64,000 bases of DNA. It comes from an uncultured Sphingomonadaceae bacterium (GTDB lineage Bacteria > Pseudomonadota > Alphaproteobacteria > Sphingomonadales > Sphingomonadaceae). The stretch spans positions 1-64,000 of the forward strand of contig CANMEE010000003.1 of NCBI GenBank assembly GCA_947496865.1. Reading direction: 5' to 3'. Both the position numbers and the translations under genes were made by a program. Below are positions 16,901 to 26,012 of this stretch, piece by piece; position 1 is the stretch's first letter, and each line of letters starts with the position of its first letter. Under the pieces are notes generated by a model, which had not been told where the DNA came from, searched no databases, and was given only the letters and a program-made list of their open reading frames with translations.

Positions 16901-17587
16901 ATGTCCCTTCAATCTACCCTCCAAGAAGGAACGCTCTCAAACCTTCTCAAGGCACAATTGGCAAACTCCCTTGCACAATTCCCACCAGAAGCATTGGAGA
17001 TTATGCGTGCTGCAGACGAGGAGCTCAAAGAGCGGAAAGTTGGTGACGATGCTCTAAAGGTCGGTGACTTACTTCCCGATGCGATGCTCTTTGATGCCAG
17101 TGGAAAACCCGTGTCATTATCCAGTTTGAACGGAGAAGGCCCCCTTATTATTACCTTTTATCGCGGTGGATGGTGCCCTTACTGCAATCTTGAGCTGAAA
17201 GCCTATCAGGATGTTCTTGGGGAGATCAAAGACCATGGCGGTCAACTAGTCGCAATTTCTCCAGAAAAGCCGGATAGCTCTCTGACGACAATCCAAAAAA
17301 ATGCTCTGACCTTCCCGGTGCTAACCGATACAGGCAACAAGCTTGCCAAGGCTATGGGAATTGCGTTTGAGCTGCCCGCCGGATTGCAGCAATTATTCAC
17401 CAATTTTGGAATGAACCTGGATGACCTGAATGCCGATACCGGATGGACGCTTCCTGTGCCTGCCACTTTTGTAGTGAGTGGCAATGGCCAGATAGTTCTT
17501 GCCGACGTAGACATCGAATATACACGTCGTCTTGAACCGTGGGAGGCGCTCGCTGCATTGAAACTCAGTGTTGCCGCATCAGCTTGA
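16901..17587 (+). CDS. AhpC/TSA-type peroxiredoxin-like protein
   Basis: A 228-aa thioredoxin-fold protein of the AhpC/TSA superfamily. The first 50 residues are helical; the fold starts at KVGDLLPDAMLFDASG and carries FYRGGWCPYCNLEL, a C-x-x-C site in which the first Cys takes the peroxidatic place, then the PATFVVSGNGQI strand. It resembles peroxiredoxin-like proteins that reduce peroxides with thiols. It is the first gene of a four-gene rightward run and is divergent from the LysR regulator. A leading AAGGAA sits about 12 nt before the ATG. Confidence 0.85.
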   Translation: MSLQSTLQEGTLSNLLKAQLANSLAQFPPEALEIMRAADEELKERKVGDDALKVGDLLPDAMLFDASGKPVSLSSLNGEGPLIITFYRGGWCPYCNLELKAYQDVLGEIKDHGGQLVAISPEKPDSSLTTIQKNALTFPVLTDTGNKLAKAMGIAFELPAGLQQLFTNFGMNLDDLNADTGWTLPVPATFVVSGNGQIVLADVDIEYTRRLEPWEALAALKLSVAASA

Positions 17588-17641
17588 ATTCGTCCCAATT
17601 CTACTCAATGATCATTGCACGTATCATAAATGGAGAATGCA

Positions 17642-18256
17642 ATGATTGATCTATACACTGCCACGACACCAAATGGCCGCAAGATATCAATAGCTTTGGA
17701 GGAAATGGGGCTGCCTTATGAGGTGCACGCCATCAACCTCCAAAATGAAGAGCAATTTGCGCCGGACTTTCTGAAAATCAGTCCAAACAATAAGATTCCA
17801 GCCATCGTCGATAGAGACAATGACCTCAGTATTTTTGAATCCGGTGCAATCCTTACTTACCTCGCCGAAAAATCAGACCAGTTTCTACCTACAGGCGGCC
17901 CGGAGCGCGTTAGAGTTCTGGAATGGCTTGCCTGGCAAACGGCGGGATTGGGCCCAATGCTTGGGCAATTGAACCACTTCCTCAATGTCGCCGACGAAAA
18001 GCTGCCTTACGCGATCGAGCGTTTCTCAGATGAAATGGTCAGACTTCTTGCGGTTCTCGACAAACAACTGGCGAATCATGAATATGTGGCGGGCGATTAC
18101 TCCATTGCAGACATGGCCATCTATCCATGGTCATCAGCGGCCTATGACGGCGCTAAAGTCCTGATTGGAGACACCTTCAAAAATCTGGAAACCTGGCACG
18201 CCGTCATGGCCGCACGACCAGCCGTACAAGCGGGCATGGCAGTGCCAGACACCTAA
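17642..18256 (+). CDS. yfcG: Glutathione S-transferase, YfcG-like (nu class)
   Basis: A 204-aa glutathione S-transferase very close in motif to E. coli YfcG: it begins MIDLYTATTPNGRKISIALEE, has SPNNKIPAIVDRD and ESGAILTYLAEK (glutathione site) and a helical C-terminal domain with GLGPMLGQLNHF and YSIADMA. Nu-class enzymes have disulfide-bond reductase and peroxidase activity, using Thr and Asn (TPNG) instead of catalytic Tyr/Ser/Cys. The ATG at 17642 is chosen because GGAG lies 6 nt before it; the ATG at 17630 lacks spacing. It follows the peroxiredoxin by 54 bp and probably supplies reducing power. Confidence 0.88.
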   Translation: MIDLYTATTPNGRKISIALEEMGLPYEVHAINLQNEEQFAPDFLKISPNNKIPAIVDRDNDLSIFESGAILTYLAEKSDQFLPTGGPERVRVLEWLAWQTAGLGPMLGQLNHFLNVADEKLPYAIERFSDEMVRLLAVLDKQLANHEYVAGDYSIADMAIYPWSSAAYDGAKVLIGDTFKNLETWHAVMAARPAVQAGMAVPDT

Positions 18257-18305
18257 ATCACATTCGCGCTAAGCGGCGCGACAATTCTAATCGGGAGACA
18301 GGACA

Positions 18306-19355
18306 GTGAAGAAAATATTGTTAGGTATATTGGGGATAGCTTTTCTCTCTGTAGCTATCGCCGGCCTTGTTTTAACCCGCGATGGAGAATTGAAAACGCC
18401 CGCTGGCGATGGAACAATCGCTTTGGAAGCGGGGAGTTTTGAAGTCTTTCCTTTGCCCGACTATGCGGCCAAATTTGTCGGAGACGACTATAAAAGTTAC
18501 TTCGTAGAGGTAGAGCCTGGTATCAAAATCCATGTGCTGGAGGTCGGTTCCGGATATCCCGTCTATATGCAGCACGGTCTTCCCACGACGGGGTTTCTAT
18601 ATCGCAAAGTTGCCGACGAACTGCCGCGTGATCAATTCCGTATCATCATGCCCACAATCGTTGGACTTGGGTTTTCGAGCAAAGTTCCGGCCAGTCAGCA
18701 CACGCTTGAAAACCATCTACGATGGATGAACGCTGCGCTGAATAAGCTTGCACTTCAGGATGCCATTTTTATTGGCCATGATTGGGGTGGACCCATTGGC
18801 ATGGGCGCGCTTGCCCGTTCTCCCGAGTTATTGAAAGGCGCAGTGATCCTGAACACTGTGCTGGATTCGGCAAAAGAGAAACGAGATATGGCAGCGCCGC
18901 TTGTCCTGGCCAATACACCTGTTGTTGGAGAGATCATGTTTGAAGGCCTTGTCTCCATATTTGGTCAGCTGCCATCCTTTCAGGCCGACCCGGCCTCGAT
19001 GCCGGAAGACGTAATCCGGCTTTATGAAAAACCTGTGCGAGATAGCGGCAACGCCAAGGGCATATTGGCGATGATGCGCATGTCCGCAGATGGCCCGGAC
19101 CATCCCAGTTCAAAACAGTATAGAGAATTAGAACAATATTATCAGGGACGCGACTTTCCGACGGAAATAGTTTGGGGAATGCAGGATTCCATTTTGGCCA
19201 AAAGACTGTCTGACATGAAAAAGAACTTTCCAAATGCGGTCGTGAGCGAAACGCAAGGGGGACATTTTCTACAGGAAGAGACCCCAGAGGAAATTGCTGT
19301 AGCTGTGCAGCGTATTTACGATCAAATTGAACAAGCTGAGGAAACAAGCGAATGA
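18306..19355 (+). CDS. Second haloalkane-dehalogenase-like alpha/beta hydrolase
   Basis: A 349-aa alpha/beta hydrolase with an N-terminal signal-anchor (residues 4-24). The order of sites fits haloalkane dehalogenase/epoxide hydrolase relatives: HGLPTTGFLYR near 90, nucleophile Asp159 in IGHDWGG followed by Trp, an Asp in WGMQDS near 294 and a His in QGGHFLQEE near 320. It is a distant paralogue of the protein at 11814, and both share the anchor and the DWGG motif. The stop overlaps the next GST gene (ATGA), so it is coupled to glutathione enzymes. Whether it acts on halogenated compounds, epoxides or esters is not certain. Confidence 0.75.
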   Translation: MKKILLGILGIAFLSVAIAGLVLTRDGELKTPAGDGTIALEAGSFEVFPLPDYAAKFVGDDYKSYFVEVEPGIKIHVLEVGSGYPVYMQHGLPTTGFLYRKVADELPRDQFRIIMPTIVGLGFSSKVPASQHTLENHLRWMNAALNKLALQDAIFIGHDWGGPIGMGALARSPELLKGAVILNTVLDSAKEKRDMAAPLVLANTPVVGEIMFEGLVSIFGQLPSFQADPASMPEDVIRLYEKPVRDSGNAKGILAMMRMSADGPDHPSSKQYRELEQYYQGRDFPTEIVWGMQDSILAKRLSDMKKNFPNAVVSETQGGHFLQEETPEEIAVAVQRIYDQIEQAEETSE

Positions 19356-20119
19356 AATCGGTAAAGCTATATGGCTATTCCACCAGCCCCTATGTTCGCA
19401 AAACAGGATGTTTTCTATACTATAAGGACATCAGTTTTGAGCACATTCCGGTCAATCCACTGGAATCAGAAACCACCATCGGATTTACTAGGCAAACCCA
19501 GGTACCAGTGCTGCAAATCGACGATGAATGGCGATTGGAATCTTCCGATCATGCCTATTGGCTTGATGAACATTTCCCGGATAAACCGCTTTGTCCGGCC
19601 AACCACAGATCAAAAATTGAAGAAATTGATCGCTGGATAAGCGACACGTTTCTGCTTAGCATATTCAGATATTCAATCGATGGTGAAATGAATCATGGAT
19701 TTCGTCAGGCCGGATGGCGACTTGCTGCCATTGTCAGCGCCCAAACAGCTCTGTCTGAAAAAGATCGTCATCGTTGGCCAGAAATGTTGCAGAAAGTTCC
19801 ATTCATCCAGGAGATGGCCAAGCATATGGACTTGACGGAAAGCTTTCAAGACATGCAACTCCGGATCGCTGGGGAACTTGTTGCCCATATCGGTGATGGC
19901 CCCTATCTTGGATCATTGGATCAACCAACAATGCTTGATTTTGCAATTTTTCCGCAACTGGTTTGGAGTTATATGTTCGGCCTGTCCGAGCACCTCACTG
20001 CCGCAGCACATCCGGTTGTGAAAGCCTGGTTGCAGAGAGTATTTAAGCATTTGCCAGACAACCCCACGCTCACTCCCGATTTCTTGAAAGTACACTCAGT
20101 TGCTGAGGGGCTTGCTTAG
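19352..20119 (+). CDS. Glutathione S-transferase family protein
   Basis: A 255-aa protein with an N-terminal thioredoxin-like GST domain (LYGYSTSPYVRKTGCFLYYKD, QVPVLQIDDEW, ESSDHAYWLDE) and a C-terminal helical domain that includes LDQPTMLDFAIFPQL, the place of the N-capping Asp of GST folds. The usual Ser or Tyr is replaced by the SxPYV region, which fits omega- or beta-like GSTs. Last gene of the operon, its start overlaps the hydrolase stop by 4 nt. Substrate unknown. A REP-like palindrome follows the stop. Confidence 0.8.
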   Translation: MKSVKLYGYSTSPYVRKTGCFLYYKDISFEHIPVNPLESETTIGFTRQTQVPVLQIDDEWRLESSDHAYWLDEHFPDKPLCPANHRSKIEEIDRWISDTFLLSIFRYSIDGEMNHGFRQAGWRLAAIVSAQTALSEKDRHRWPEMLQKVPFIQEMAKHMDLTESFQDMQLRIAGELVAHIGDGPYLGSLDQPTMLDFAIFPQLVWSYMFGLSEHLTAAAHPVVKAWLQRVFKHLPDNPTLTPDFLKVHSVAEGLA

Positions 20120-20138
20120 ATCGAGGCCAAAATAAAGC

Positions 20139-20166
20139 GTCAGCTTTTGCGCCCAAAGCGGACATT
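20139..20166. repeat. REP-like palindrome (copy 7, rightmost)
   Basis: The right half and centre are intact (TTTTGCGCCCAAAGCGGACA, then TTAGC), while the left arm has drifted to CGTCAGC. The following 40 bp may be a decayed unit B. This is the last copy I can find; none is seen from here to 64000. The rest of 20167-20404 holds no recognisable gene or site. Confidence 0.65.
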
Positions 20167-20404
20167 AGCATTGCGTCTCTTTGACTCCGGACGCGATAAT
20201 TTCTTCGTTTTCAGTGGTGACACCAGCGCCTCTTTTGAAATCGAGCCAGCTTAGGACAATCTGCCAGCGTCATTAATCGCCTCACAAACAATCTTGTCTT
20301 GTCCATCCGGATTGTTCTACGCTGGCCTCCGGGCAGTCCAGATGTACGGCTTTGTCCGCCGGGCGACGCCTGATAGATGGGATTACCAATTTTGGGGCAG
20401 TGTA

Positions 20405-21691
20405 ATGACGAAATATCTGACGCCCTTGTTTGGACTTGCGGCCCTAATGCTCGTTATCTGGTATGGTTACCGCGCCCTCGGTCCGGAACAGATTCGACTG
20501 CCGCTCACTGAAGTCGCCGAAGCCGCAACCGAAGATCGGTTGCCTACGGAACCCGGTGACTGGCGGGGTAAGATTGATTATCTAAGCCTTGATCGCCGCA
20601 TTGCAGCAGTTGCCGCCCGCCCCGAAATGGCTGGTTTGGCCGTCGCCATTATCGAGGATGGCGAAATGCGCTTTGTACGCACCTATGGGGTGGCGGACAA
20701 ACGTAGCGGGGAACAGGTGACACCACAGACCGTTTTCCGCTGGGCCTCATTATCCAAGGGCGTGGCGGGTTCACTCGCTGCAAAACTGGCGCAACAGAGC
20801 GAGATTGATCTCGATGCGACACTGAACCGCTGGCAGACGTCGCTCAAGCTTCCCGGCAATGGGATGTCACAGATAACCCTAGCGCAGCTTATGTCCCATC
20901 AGACCGGTCTTACAAAAAATGCATATGACCGGAAATTGGAGGATGGCGAAAGCCCTGGATTACTGCGTGCGCGATTGCGAACCGCTCCTCTGCAATGCAT
21001 GCCGGGGACATGCCATAGTTATCAAAATATCGCCTTTGATGTCTCCAGCGAGATATTGGGGCAGGCAAGCGGCACTTTATATGATGATGCGGTTCAGGAA
21101 CAATTATTTGAGCCTCTTGGAATGGAAAGTGCGCAATTTGGGATGGCGGGACTGACTGAAGCTGACAGTTGGGCGCGCCCTCATCGTGGCGATAAAGTGA
21201 GGATTCTTTCGGAATCCTACTGGCGTTTGCCCGCAGCTGCTGGGGTCAGCAGTAATATTGTGGACATGGCGCGCTGGCTCGGCGCGCAGATGAGTGGCAA
21301 TGAAGATGTTTTGTCTTCCGAGATGCTGGCACTTGCCCACGCGCCTATAGTGCGCACCGGCCGGGTCTATCGCGGTGATCTCGCCCGCGCTCTGGTTGAA
21401 CCGTCTTATGGGTTGGGCTGGCGCAGCTTTACCTACAGAGGCCGAAAATTGGTAGGACATAGCGGTGCCGTTGACGGTTACCGGGCAACGATTATCTTTG
21501 ATCCCGCGACGCGTACGGGCGTGGTTGCAATGTGGAACAGCGGTTGGGGGGTGCCCTTTGGAATCCCATTCGCCGCGCTGGATAGCTATTATGGCGAGCC
21601 AGCCAACAGCCAACCTGCAAAAGATTGGCTCGACTTGTCCGACCGCCCGCTTCCCAAGCCCTTAGAGCCATCTGCGCGGGATGCCCCTTGA
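20405..21691 (+). CDS. Serine hydrolase, beta-lactamase class C / PBP4* family
   Basis: A 428-aa exported serine hydrolase of the class C beta-lactamase fold. It has an N-terminal signal-anchor (TPLFGLAALMLVIWYGY), the SxxK motif SLSK near residue 115, the tyrosine motif YQN near 206 and the third motif HSG near 352, so the active site is complete. Relatives include D-aminopeptidases, esterases and penicillin-binding proteins as well as beta-lactamases, so substrate cannot be told. The start at 20405 gives a membrane-anchor; a frame from 20294 adds 37 residues without signal character. It stands alone between region 2 and the polysaccharide locus. Confidence 0.85.
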   Translation: MTKYLTPLFGLAALMLVIWYGYRALGPEQIRLPLTEVAEAATEDRLPTEPGDWRGKIDYLSLDRRIAAVAARPEMAGLAVAIIEDGEMRFVRTYGVADKRSGEQVTPQTVFRWASLSKGVAGSLAAKLAQQSEIDLDATLNRWQTSLKLPGNGMSQITLAQLMSHQTGLTKNAYDRKLEDGESPGLLRARLRTAPLQCMPGTCHSYQNIAFDVSSEILGQASGTLYDDAVQEQLFEPLGMESAQFGMAGLTEADSWARPHRGDKVRILSESYWRLPAAAGVSSNIVDMARWLGAQMSGNEDVLSSEMLALAHAPIVRTGRVYRGDLARALVEPSYGLGWRSFTYRGRKLVGHSGAVDGYRATIIFDPATRTGVVAMWNSGWGVPFGIPFAALDSYYGEPANSQPAKDWLDLSDRPLPKPLEPSARDAP

Positions 21692-21867
21692 ACCACCCAT
21701 ACAGGGCAACTAAACACTCGCATTATATGCTTCTGGGCCGAAGCACAGCCCCCAAAACTATCGGTTGATCCAATTTGTCATTCAGATTGTCGTGTCGTGC
21801 TTGAGCTAACGCGTTCGATGATTAAGTGCATGAGGAGACGGGGAAATGATCAGCTAGGAAAAGTTTG

Positions 21868-22455
21868 ATGAAGCCGCGTTTTCTGGACATGATGTACAAA
21901 AAAATCGGATTTGTGATCTTGGCATCCTTCGTCGTTGCGGGATGTGCGTCTTCTGGGGCCTTTCCTGTCGAGACCGCCGATCAACCGGATATAAATCAAT
22001 CCTACCCCTTGCGTGCTGGCGAAACGATTCAGGTCATCACTTATGGCGAGGAAACACTGACGGGAGAATTTAGTATAGGTGCCAATGGCGTTCTGTCCTT
22101 TCCGCTCATTGGGGATATCAAAGCAGTCGGACTGACGCCGTCTGCCCTCGGTAAAAGTATCTCGGCGGCGCTGGCCGACGGCTATGTGCTCAATCCGCAG
22201 GTGAATGTTGAGGTCAAAAACTATCGACCCATATATATATTGGGTGAAGTTAATAAGCCGGGGGAATATCCCTATATTCCTGACATGACGATATTGGCGG
22301 CGATCGCAAAAGCCGATGGCTTTACCTATCGAGCGCAGCAAAAGCAGATATTTATTAAACGGTCGGATCAGCCGCGAGAAGTGAAAATCAGACTGGGCAG
22401 CAACACCCGTATTTATCCCGGTGACACCATTCGAATTACGGAGCGTTTCTTTTAG
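21868..22455 (+). CDS. Wza/GumB-type polysaccharide export lipoprotein
   Basis: A 195-aa outer-membrane polysaccharide export protein. It has a lipobox VVAGC (Cys about 26), a Poly_export domain (YPLRAGETIQVITYGEETLTGEFSIGANGVLSFPLIGDIKAVG) and one SLBB domain (YILGEVNKPGEYPYIPDMTILAAIAKADGFT). With Wzc-type kinase and polymerase genes downstream it forms the outer-membrane exit channel for a Wzy-dependent exopolysaccharide. It is shorter than Wza (about 380 aa), matching the short GumB/GelD forms. The ATG at 21868 is preferred to TTG 21865. It overlaps the convergent acetyltransferase gene by 4 nt at the stops. Confidence 0.88.
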   Translation: MKPRFLDMMYKKIGFVILASFVVAGCASSGAFPVETADQPDINQSYPLRAGETIQVITYGEETLTGEFSIGANGVLSFPLIGDIKAVGLTPSALGKSISAALADGYVLNPQVNVEVKNYRPIYILGEVNKPGEYPYIPDMTILAAIAKADGFTYRAQQKQIFIKRSDQPREVKIRLGSNTRIYPGDTIRITERFF

Positions 22456-23129
22456 AGACTGCCCGTTTCGATGGGCCGAAACCCAGTGCCATAACTGGCA
22501 TCGACGCGGCGATTAATATAGCCTTCAGATCCTTTCATCGACAATATTTTTGCGGGAATTCCACCGACAGCGGCACCATCGGCAACATCTTTGGTAACAA
22601 CGGCATTGGCTCCGACTGCTGCGCGGTTGCCAATATGTATTTTTCCAATAACTTTGCACCCTGCTGCCAGAAATACCTCATCGCCCAATATCGGGGATCC
22701 TTGTTTGGCCCCCCGGTTCATTTGCCCGAGCATGGCGCCGTGCGTGATGTTGCAATTGGCACCGATGATGGCGTCGCCGTTGACCATGATATTGCCGAAG
22801 CGGTTGATAAAAAATCCCGGGCCAATTTTGGTATATTCCGGAATGGCAATTCCATATTTGTAACGAAATCGCAGCAGCAACAGTTTAAAGAAAGGGTATA
22901 GCGCATACCGCATTATCGGCCGCTGTTTCAGGCAACCGCAAAGACGCATGACCACAGAATATTTGAAGCCTGGTGTAAAAAAATAGTGCCGCGTGAACGA
23001 GCGCATACGCTTGTTTCCGGCATAGCGATAAAGGTCTGATAATATGAGCGCCCAAGTATAATGGAGGCTCCGGCTATTGGCCGTTGGGCTGCCTGTCATT
23101 TCAATATTTTTTGTCAGCGCATCACTCAA
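22452..23129 (-). CDS. Serine O-acetyltransferase-like hexapeptide transferase
   Basis: A 225-aa left-handed beta-helix acyltransferase. The N-terminal helical part resembles CysE/EpsC, and the hexapeptide region has GNIMVNGDAIIGANCNITHGAMLG and ILGDEVFLAAGCKVIGKIHIGNRAAVGANAVV, with the catalytic His in NITHG. CysE-type enzymes make O-acetylserine; copies inside polysaccharide loci are often thought to acetylate sugars or to provide an acetylated precursor. Its location, tail-to-tail with the export gene inside the polysaccharide locus, favours the second role, but this is inference. Confidence 0.8.
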   Translation of the reverse strand: MSDALTKNIEMTGSPTANSRSLHYTWALILSDLYRYAGNKRMRSFTRHYFFTPGFKYSVVMRLCGCLKQRPIMRYALYPFFKLLLLRFRYKYGIAIPEYTKIGPGFFINRFGNIMVNGDAIIGANCNITHGAMLGQMNRGAKQGSPILGDEVFLAAGCKVIGKIHIGNRAAVGANAVVTKDVADGAAVGGIPAKILSMKGSEGYINRRVDASYGTGFRPIETGSL

Positions 23130-23507
23130 AACTTACGGTTCCTCACGGCATTTTATTGCGTTGCAGCATCATTGTTAGTGAAATTTAAATCGGCGAAAAT
23201 GCGAGTCGGAGCAACCGGCATTAGACCATATGGTATCTAATCGTGTTGAATACACATCCCGTCTCTCGCGCAGTTAACATAGGGTGACAAGCCAGTTTCG
23301 GGGTGGCACATATTACACAGGAGAAATTCTCAGGGGAATATTTTCAACCCGTTTCAGTATAGCAGATCACACCAAACATGTTCCAAGTGGCATAATAGTA
23401 ATATGATGGTGATGCTTTGTTGTTGCGGTGCAGCATAATTGAAACTTTATCGTTTCAAATATCATGGCGGCACTGCATTATTGAAATGATCGCGAAAGGG
23501 TTCTCGG
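23130..23507. other. Regulatory intergenic region of the polysaccharide locus
   Basis: 378 bp between the divergent acetyltransferase and initiating sugar-transferase genes with no credible gene. It is AT-rich and contains a 22-bp dyad at 23220-23241 listed separately. The length and divergent genes suggest promoters with regulation in both directions; I cannot fix -35/-10 boxes with confidence. Confidence 0.5.
23220..23241. promoter_or_regulatory. Palindromic operator-like site
   Basis: Arms ATTAGA and TCTAAT flank CCATATGG, with two extra bases on one side. It is located in the promoter region between two divergent polysaccharide genes. The dyad is typical in size for a dimeric repressor or activator; the regulator is unknown. 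Confidence 0.4.
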
Positions 23508-24914
23508 ATGACGACCAATCTACGCGCTCTTCAAAATGCGTCTTTTACAACCACAAAAATCACTTCTCATTCCAGCGCCCAAAAAAGCAAACGCCCGACC
23601 AAAGGATCATGGCGGATAGGGATTTATTCGGTCATGCTTTTGACCGATGCATTGGCCGTATTTATCGGTTTTTTGATCGCCAATGCGATTTTACTCGATC
23701 AGCCTTTGGCGTCGCCGGGCCTCAAACTTGGTCTTTTGTCGATACCTATTTTTCTGGCTATTGCGCTGAACAATAAATCCTATGGCAGGAGGGCGCTTTA
23801 TCAGAGCATGAGCGCAACCATTCGCAGCATCGCATCGCTTTTTGCCACACTGACCTTGATCCTTTTCGTCCTCTTTGGGTTGTCGATATTAAAGTCGCAT
23901 CATCCCTCCTTTGTGGCGTCCGGTTTTCTGCTGTCATCTGCTCTGATCGCCGGCGGCCGTTATGTCTGTCATATGTTCGCAAAACGGATGCTCGGCGCAA
24001 ACCCGGTGAGTGAATTGGTTATCATAGACGGTGTTCCGCATGGTCCCATCAGGGACCAGCAGGTCATTCACGCCAAAGATATCGGGCTGCACCCTGATGT
24101 CTCTGATCCCGTCATGCTGAATCGATTGGGGAATTTGTTTCAATCCATTGATCGCGTGATTGTGGCTTGTCCGGGTGAAAGACATCATGATTGGGCTCTG
24201 GTCCTCAAAAGCACCGGGGTGGCCGGTGAAGTCCATCGCCACTACCGCACCGCTCCTGATGCTGAATATTGCGAGGCGCCGCTTCATCCGTCACAAGTCA
24301 AGCCGCTGACGCGCGCCCAACTATGGTTGAAACGGGGGATAGATTTAGTTTTGGTCTCGCTGGCGATCCTGTTTCTGGCGCCGCTCATGATCCTGACGGC
24401 CATAGCGATTAAATGGGAAAGTCCAGGGCCGGCGCTGTTCAAACAGAAGCGGCTTGGTCACGGTAACCGGTTATTTCATATCTATAAGTTTCGCAGCATG
24501 CGCGAGGAATTATGTGACCAGAATGGCGACAGGTCGACGGATCGCGATGATGATCGCGTGACGCGCGTCGGTCGGTTCATTCGGGCGACCAGCATTGATG
24601 AACTACCGCAGCTTTTCAATGTTCTGGTCGGGACCATGAGTTTGGTAGGGCCTCGCCCGCATGCGCTCGGTTCCAAAGCAGACAGCAAACTTTTCTGGGA
24701 GATTGACCGGAATTATTGGCTGCGCCATGCTACCGTGCCGGGTTTGACCGGATTGGCACAGGTGCGCGGTTTTCGCGGCGCGACAATGACGCAAGCCGAT
24801 CTTGAAAACAGGCTCGCTTCCGATCTGGAATATATCCAGCGCTGGTCGCTCGGCTTCGACCTTTTGATCCTCGCGCGGACCTTTGGCGTGCTGGTTCATC
24901 GCAACGGGTTTTGA
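23508..24914 (+). CDS. Initiating undecaprenyl-phosphate sugar-1-P transferase
   Basis: A 468-aa polyisoprenyl-phosphate hexose-1-phosphate transferase of the WcaJ/WbaP/GelB family. It has four to five N-terminal membrane helices, a central soluble CoA-binding-like region, a last membrane helix (about 278-300), and the C-terminal catalytic domain with [44 protein letters not shown] and [11 protein letters not shown]. It moves a sugar phosphate, probably glucose-1-P, onto undecaprenyl phosphate on the inner face, the first step of repeat-unit assembly. It faces right while the next four genes face left. Confidence 0.9.
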   Translation: MTTNLRALQNASFTTTKITSHSSAQKSKRPTKGSWRIGIYSVMLLTDALAVFIGFLIANAILLDQPLASPGLKLGLLSIPIFLAIALNNKSYGRRALYQSMSATIRSIASLFATLTLILFVLFGLSILKSHHPSFVASGFLLSSALIAGGRYVCHMFAKRMLGANPVSELVIIDGVPHGPIRDQQVIHAKDIGLHPDVSDPVMLNRLGNLFQSIDRVIVACPGERHHDWALVLKSTGVAGEVHRHYRTAPDAEYCEAPLHPSQVKPLTRAQLWLKRGIDLVLVSLAILFLAPLMILTAIAIKWESPGPALFKQKRLGHGNRLFHIYKFRSMREELCDQNGDRSTDRDDDRVTRVGRFIRATSIDELPQLFNVLVGTMSLVGPRPHALGSKADSKLFWEIDRNYWLRHATVPGLTGLAQVRGFRGATMTQADLENRLASDLEYIQRWSLGFDLLILARTFGVLVHRNGF

Positions 24915-24923
24915 ACCAGATCT

Positions 24924-26012
24924 TTATTGCATGATTTTGTGATAGATCGATGAAGTCTGTGTCGCGATTTGATCCCAGTCAAATTTCCGACGAAATTCGG
25001 AGGCATCAACCCGGTATGAATGCGTGGGGCGAATCAACGCTTTGGCCAGTGCACCTTGGTCACCGACGGGAAAATAGTGGCTTGCGGGCAGGGCGATATC
25101 AAGATTGGGTTGAATATCGCTGAGCAACATCGGGGTGGAGCATGAGCCGGCTTCCAGGGCTGCGATTGGCAGGCCTTCGTGATAAGATGGCATAACAAAC
25201 AGATCGGCATTTTCATAAAGTTCGCGCACAGTTCCGCGATCCTGCAACCCGGTAAAAATGATGTTCTCATCCGCATATTTCAGCAGTGATTGGGAATAGT
25301 CGCTGGCATGATCCGCACCACCGACAATCACAAGCTTGCGACTATCGCGAATTCGCATGTGTGCCTGGATAAGGTCATGCAGACCTTTTTCCGGCACCAG
25401 CCGCCCGACCGCTAATATAAATTTCCGTGGTTCTAACGAGAAGCGAGACAGGGCATCACCCGGCGCGACGGGGAGTTCCGGAGCGCCGTTGGGAATATAG
25501 GAAATCCGGTTGTTCGCTCTGGGAAATGATTGTCGCAGCCGCTGGGTAAGGGACGGCGATACAGCGATCACATGGTTGGCAAATCCGATTCCAAACCGCT
25601 CTCCCATTCGCAGCACGAAACGCGGAAAAATACCCCATTTAGCACGGTTGTAATCTTCGCCATGATGGGTGACGACGACTTTCAGGCCCATTAGGCGCGC
25701 CAATGGCGCCAGCAAAGCGGGGCCTATTGCATGGATGTGGATGACGTCCATCCCGTCTTTTCGAGCCGCCAATATTGCGTTGAAGGTTCCGGTTATCGCT
25801 TCCCGCCAAACCGAGTCTGGGGACGGCACGCTTACGACCGAAACGCCGCGATAATCATATTGGGAATTTTTGATATAAGGGGCGCGAGCGAATACGGTTA
25901 TGTTCAGCATGGGATCGATGCTTTTCACGCGCGGAAGCATTTCTTCGCAATGCGTTTCAACGCCGCCCATGATATCGGGAATGCCGCGCAGACCCGTGAC
26001 AGCCACTTTCAT
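24924..26012 (-). CDS. GT4 glycosyltransferase (GT-B fold)
   Basis: A 362-aa family 4 glycosyltransferase. The N-terminal Rossmann half begins MKVAVTGLRGIPDIMGGVETHCEEMLP with the acceptor-side GGVE motif; the donor half has ILAVGRLVPEKGLHDLIQA and PSYHEGLPIAALEAG with the E-x7-E arrangement. It transfers a sugar from a nucleotide sugar onto the growing lipid-linked repeat unit in the cytoplasm. It is the last gene of a leftward four-gene set (GT25, flippase, pyruvyl transferase, GT4) joined by short overlaps. Donor and linkage unknown. Confidence 0.88.
   Translation of the reverse strand: MKVAVTGLRGIPDIMGGVETHCEEMLPRVKSIDPMLNITVFARAPYIKNSQYDYRGVSVVSVPSPDSVWREAITGTFNAILAARKDGMDVIHIHAIGPALLAPLARLMGLKVVVTHHGEDYNRAKWGIFPRFVLRMGERFGIGFANHVIAVSPSLTQRLRQSFPRANNRISYIPNGAPELPVAPGDALSRFSLEPRKFILAVGRLVPEKGLHDLIQAHMRIRDSRKLVIVGGADHASDYSQSLLKYADENIIFTGLQDRGTVRELYENADLFVMPSYHEGLPIAALEAGSCSTPMLLSDIQPNLDIALPASHYFPVGDQGALAKALIRPTHSYRVDASEFRRKFDWDQIATQTSSIYHKIMQ

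Noticed and set aside
20294..20404. Longer N-terminus of the serine hydrolase
   Set aside because: The 37 additional residues are Arg/Trp-rich and would bury the natural signal-anchor that begins at 20405.
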